Assembly (NCBI RefSeq): GCF_004135385.1
Contig: NZ_CP035493.1
Coordinates: 372,001-436,000 of the forward strand
Direction of reading: 5' to 3'
DNA length: 64,000 nucleotides
Origin: Xylanimonas protaetiae
Lineage (GTDB): Bacteria > Actinomycetota > Actinomycetes > Actinomycetales > Cellulomonadaceae
The translations under genes and the position numbers were made by a program. The number at the start of each line of letters is the position of its first letter. Position 1 is the stretch's first letter. Below are positions 62,701 through 64,000 of the stretch, piece by piece. The notes under the pieces were generated by a model. It was not told the DNA's origin. It did no database searches and worked only from the letters and a program-made list of their open reading frames with translations.

Positions 62701-63252
62701 GTCGGGCCGCTCGACGAGCGCGACGGTCCGCGCGAGCCGGGCGCGGGCCTCCTCCTCGCCGAGCACGGCCTCGCCGAGCAGGTTGACGTTGAGCGCGAAG
62801 CCCTGGGCGCGGGTGCGGGCCAGATGCCTGCCCAGGCCGGGGCCGGCGTCGGCGACGAGGTGCCCGACGAGCTGTCGCAGCCGGGCGCGCGCGGCCGGCA
62901 CGACGACCTGGGGCAGCCTCGGCGCGAGGCGCGCCCCCGCGCGCAGCAGGAGCCGGTCGCCGCGGCCGAGGAACGAGGCGGCGCCGGCCCTCGTACCGAG
63001 CGCGTCGCCGGCGCTCGCGCCGAGCGCGGCGAGCGCCTTCGCGGCCACGCGGACGTCCTGCGGCCGGGCGACGTCGTCGACGAACCGCACCGCGAGCTCG
63101 AGCCCGGCCGGGTCGGCGACGAGCCGGCCGAGGCGGGCGGCGTCGCGCGCCGCACGGCGGTCGGCGCCCGACGCCGCGGCCCAGCGGCCGGCCAGCGCGA
63201 CGGCGTCGTCGACGAGATGGGCGAGCTCGACGTCCTGCTTCGTGACTGCCAT
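59740..63252 (-). CDS. putA: Bifunctional proline dehydrogenase / P5C dehydrogenase
   Basis: The 1,170-residue enzyme oxidises proline to glutamate in two steps. The PRODH barrel (about 100-450) has FALNVNLLGEAVLGEEEA, VDYVSVKVSSV, FLNLDMEEYRDL, VKVRLVKGANLAMEHVEAE and RLGVASHNLFDLA. The ALDH domain (about 540-1000) has PPWNFPVAIPAGGVLAAL, the ETSGKNAIVV glutamate and the catalytic Cys in GHAGQKCSAASLA near 790, with NLYVNRHITGAVVRRQPFGGW late. A C-terminal extension of about 170 residues follows. ATG 63252 is used, although its GGGAGG site is very close. The linker at about residues 470-520 carries an in-frame palindrome and a Pro/His-rich tract. There is no N-terminal DNA-binding domain, so it is not a self-regulating PutA. 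Confidence 0.93.
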   Translation of the reverse strand: MAVTKQDVELAHLVDDAVALAGRWAAASGADRRAARDAARLGRLVADPAGLELAVRFVDDVARPQDVRVAAKALAALGASAGDALGTRAGAASFLGRGDRLLLRAGARLAPRLPQVVVPAARARLRQLVGHLVADAGPGLGRHLARTRAQGFALNVNLLGEAVLGEEEARARLARTVALVERPDVDYVSVKVSSVAAQLVTWDLEGSRERVVARLLPLYRAAQEHGVFLNLDMEEYRDLALTTAVFQDVLGRDELRGLEAGIVLQAYLPDALGALDELTAFAAERVARGGARVKVRLVKGANLAMEHVEAELHGWAPAPYDTKPAVDANYLRILDAALTPGRTRAVRLGVASHNLFDLALAVLVARGRDVMEALDLEMLQGMAPAEAHAVRDEVTPHGGRVVLYTPVVRPQDFDVAISYLVRRLEENAAPQNFLHAVTALGAGAMAAQETAFRASVAAAVPYTPADVAPRRHPHPQPPPTPANHGRATLDVRDTPPNSGHSGSLDGGFRGFSNAVDIDPALAVNRAFARRILDRAASGFVPVKAAPLGTTAAVDDAVARAVEVQRAWAAVPPAARAAGLDAVGARLEERRADLVAAMVHEAGKTVAEADPEVSEAVDFAHYYSRSARALDDVPGARFTPDGVTLVTPPWNFPVAIPAGGVLAALAAGSVVLAKPASPTPRCFELAIEAIHAGLLDAAAATGLTPGQSRHLVQFLRVHDRGVARHLVTHDDVARVILTGSIETAELFAGWKPERPVLAETSGKNAIVVTPSADLDLAVADLVRSAFGHAGQKCSAASLAILVGPVGDPSTPTGERFRRQLVDAVRSLRVGPATDLATVMGPLTEPAAGKLERALTTLEDGETWLVRPRRLDAEAAAAGLDPQRLWTPGLREGVAPGSFFHLTEVFGPVLGLMTADDLDAAIALQNGVAFGLTAGLHSLDDDEVATWCDRVEAGNLYVNRHITGAVVRRQPFGGWKASSVGPGAKAGGPHYVAQLGAWSDAADVPSRTADPAAWLAWAEADDERAWAHLAAGHDPSGLRAEENTFRMRPVDRVTVRVGDGALPVEVSRVLAAARRAGVPAVVVPAADHGWGVPHEAPASDADFAAAVASGQVGGRIRVVGAAPGLRAAAAAHPGTTTVLDAPVVASGERELLAFLREQAVSRTRHRYGHVRR
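61738..61799. repeat. Palindromic element (22-bp arms, 18-base loop) in frame inside putA
   Basis: GTCGAGCGACCCTGAATGTC plus CG (61738-61759) is complementary to 61778-61799 except for one position. The flanks extend the symmetry imperfectly (AACCCCCC on the left, GTGGTT on the right). It lies between the PRODH and ALDH domains and codes on the gene strand for GRATLDVRDTPPNSGHSGSL. The sequence differs from the palindrome in the FtsK-like gene, but size, placement and in-frame behaviour are alike. Confidence 0.88.
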
Positions 63253-63293
63253 GCCTCCCACTGTGGCGCAGACCGCGGCCCCCTGGCCTGCCC

Positions 63294-63299
63294 TAGGTT
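63294..63299 (+). promoter_or_regulatory. Putative -10 box TAGGTT
   Basis: TAGGTT lies exactly 6 bases before ATG 63306 with no ribosome site, as in leaderless actinobacterial promoters. Confidence 0.5.
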
Positions 63300-63305
63300 G
63301 TGACC

Positions 63306-64000
63306 ATGACCGTTCCCACCATCACGCTCCCGCACGGCGCCGCGCTCCCCGCTCTCGGGCTCGGCACCTGGCCCATGGACGACGCCGAGGCCGCCGTCGG
63401 CGTCCGCACCGCCCTCGAGGCCGGCTACCGCCTCGTCGACACCGCCGAGAACTACGGCAACGAGACCGGCGTCGGGCAGGGCCTGCGGGACTCCGGCGTC
63501 GCGCGCGAGGACGTGTTCGTCACCACCAAGCTCAACCGGGCGTGGCACACGGACGTGCGCGGGGCGTGGGAGAACAGCGTGCGGCGCCTCGGCGTCGAGT
63601 ACCTCGACCTGTTCCTCATCCACTGGCCCAACCCCGACCACGACCAGTACGTCACCGCGTGGGAGGGCCTCGTCGCGCTGCTCGAGCAGGGCAAGGTCCG
63701 CGCCATCGGCATGTCGAACTTCAAGCCCGCGCACCTGGACCGCGTCGTCGCCGCGACGGGCGTCGCGCCGGACGTCAACCAGATCAACCTCAACCCGTAC
63801 GCGCAGCGGGCCGCATCCGTGGCCGCCAACGCCGCGCTCGGCACCGTCACCGAGGCCTGGAGCCCGATCAAGCCCGCCTCGATGCTGGCCGAGCCCGCGA
63901 TCGTGCGCGCCGCCGAGGCGCACGGCGTCACCCCCGCGCAGGTCGCCCTGCGCTGGAGCACGCAGCACGGCTACGTTCCCATCCCCAAGTCGGCCGACCC
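63306..64000 (+). CDS. Aldo/keto reductase, 3' end outside window
   Basis: The first 231 residues of an NADPH-dependent AKR are visible. ITLPHGAALPALGLGTWPM is the usual N-terminus. The catalytic tetrad is complete: Asp and Tyr in RLVDTAENYGNE near 46-52, Lys in VTTKLNRAW near 78, and His in LFLIHWPNP near 111. The cofactor-binding end begins with VPIPKSAD at the window edge. The pattern (LVDTAENYGNE) fits the AKR5-like 2,5-diketo-gluconate reductase group of small actinobacterial reductases. The gene diverges from putA, with 53 bases between the starts. The physiological substrate is unknown. Confidence 0.9.
   Translation, partial: MTVPTITLPHGAALPALGLGTWPMDDAEAAVGVRTALEAGYRLVDTAENYGNETGVGQGLRDSGVAREDVFVTTKLNRAWHTDVRGAWENSVRRLGVEYLDLFLIHWPNPDHDQYVTAWEGLVALLEQGKVRAIGMSNFKPAHLDRVVAATGVAPDVNQINLNPYAQRAASVAANAALGTVTEAWSPIKPASMLAEPAIVRAAEAHGVTPAQVALRWSTQHGYVPIPKSAD

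Overview
The window is high-GC DNA from an actinobacterium. The best fit is a cellulolytic member of the Micrococcales (Cellulomonadaceae or Promicromonosporaceae type). This rests on frequent GTG/TTG starts, a whiB1-pdtaS pair, LytR-CpsA-Psr (LCP) ligases, TANNNT -10 boxes placed directly before start codons, and a cellobiose uptake operon with CebR-type operators next to a GH94 cellobiose phosphorylase. Genus-level assignment is inference.

Region 1 (1-25,300) is a cell-surface glycopolymer locus. It holds an ABC polysaccharide exporter (wzt/wzm, 1-1945), a dual-domain GT2 with a coiled-coil partner (2015-3981), a DUF2142-like membrane protein behind a possible 19-codon leader ORF (4152-5818), a nucleotide-sugar dehydrogenase, a polyprenol GT2 and GtrA (5875-8723), an IS4-type insertion sequence (8868-10355), a PGRP-type amidase with three CWB2 wall-binding modules (10438-12606), an epimerase-GT4-flippase operon (12730-16360), an overlapping GT4-wbpB-wbpE-wbpD operon on the minus strand (16367-20199), a GT2/DUF2304 pair (20321-21368), and a large secreted protein with three more CWB2 modules next to a lipoprotein (21385-25253). 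Together the five sugar-nucleotide enzymes match the WbpA-B-E-D-I route to UDP-2,3-diacetamido-2,3-dideoxy-D-mannuronic acid. Two of these five genes carry apparent one-base deletions in homopolymers.

Region 2 (25,450-47,170) is more uniformly GC-rich and looks like core genome. It has rmlB, two coupled LCP ligases, purE/purK, two two-component systems (OmpR type and NarL type), a MacB/FtsX-like ABC exporter, an orphan EssC/FtsK-like ATPase, whiB1, pdtaS and a DUF2505 gene. A perfect 31-bp-arm palindrome lies in frame inside the FtsK-like gene.

Region 3 (47,227-56,203) is a cellobiose regulon: cebEFG, a GH1 beta-glucosidase, a LacI-family regulator, and a convergent GH94 cellobiose phosphorylase. 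Five 14-bp LacI/CebR-like operators flank the two transcription units. Region 4 (56,286-64,000) has an APC permease, a GPH-type sugar symporter, a bifunctional PutA that also carries an in-frame palindrome, and the start of an aldo/keto reductase gene that runs off the window. No tRNA, rRNA or CRISPR array was seen, and no gene-free stretch exceeds 300 bases.
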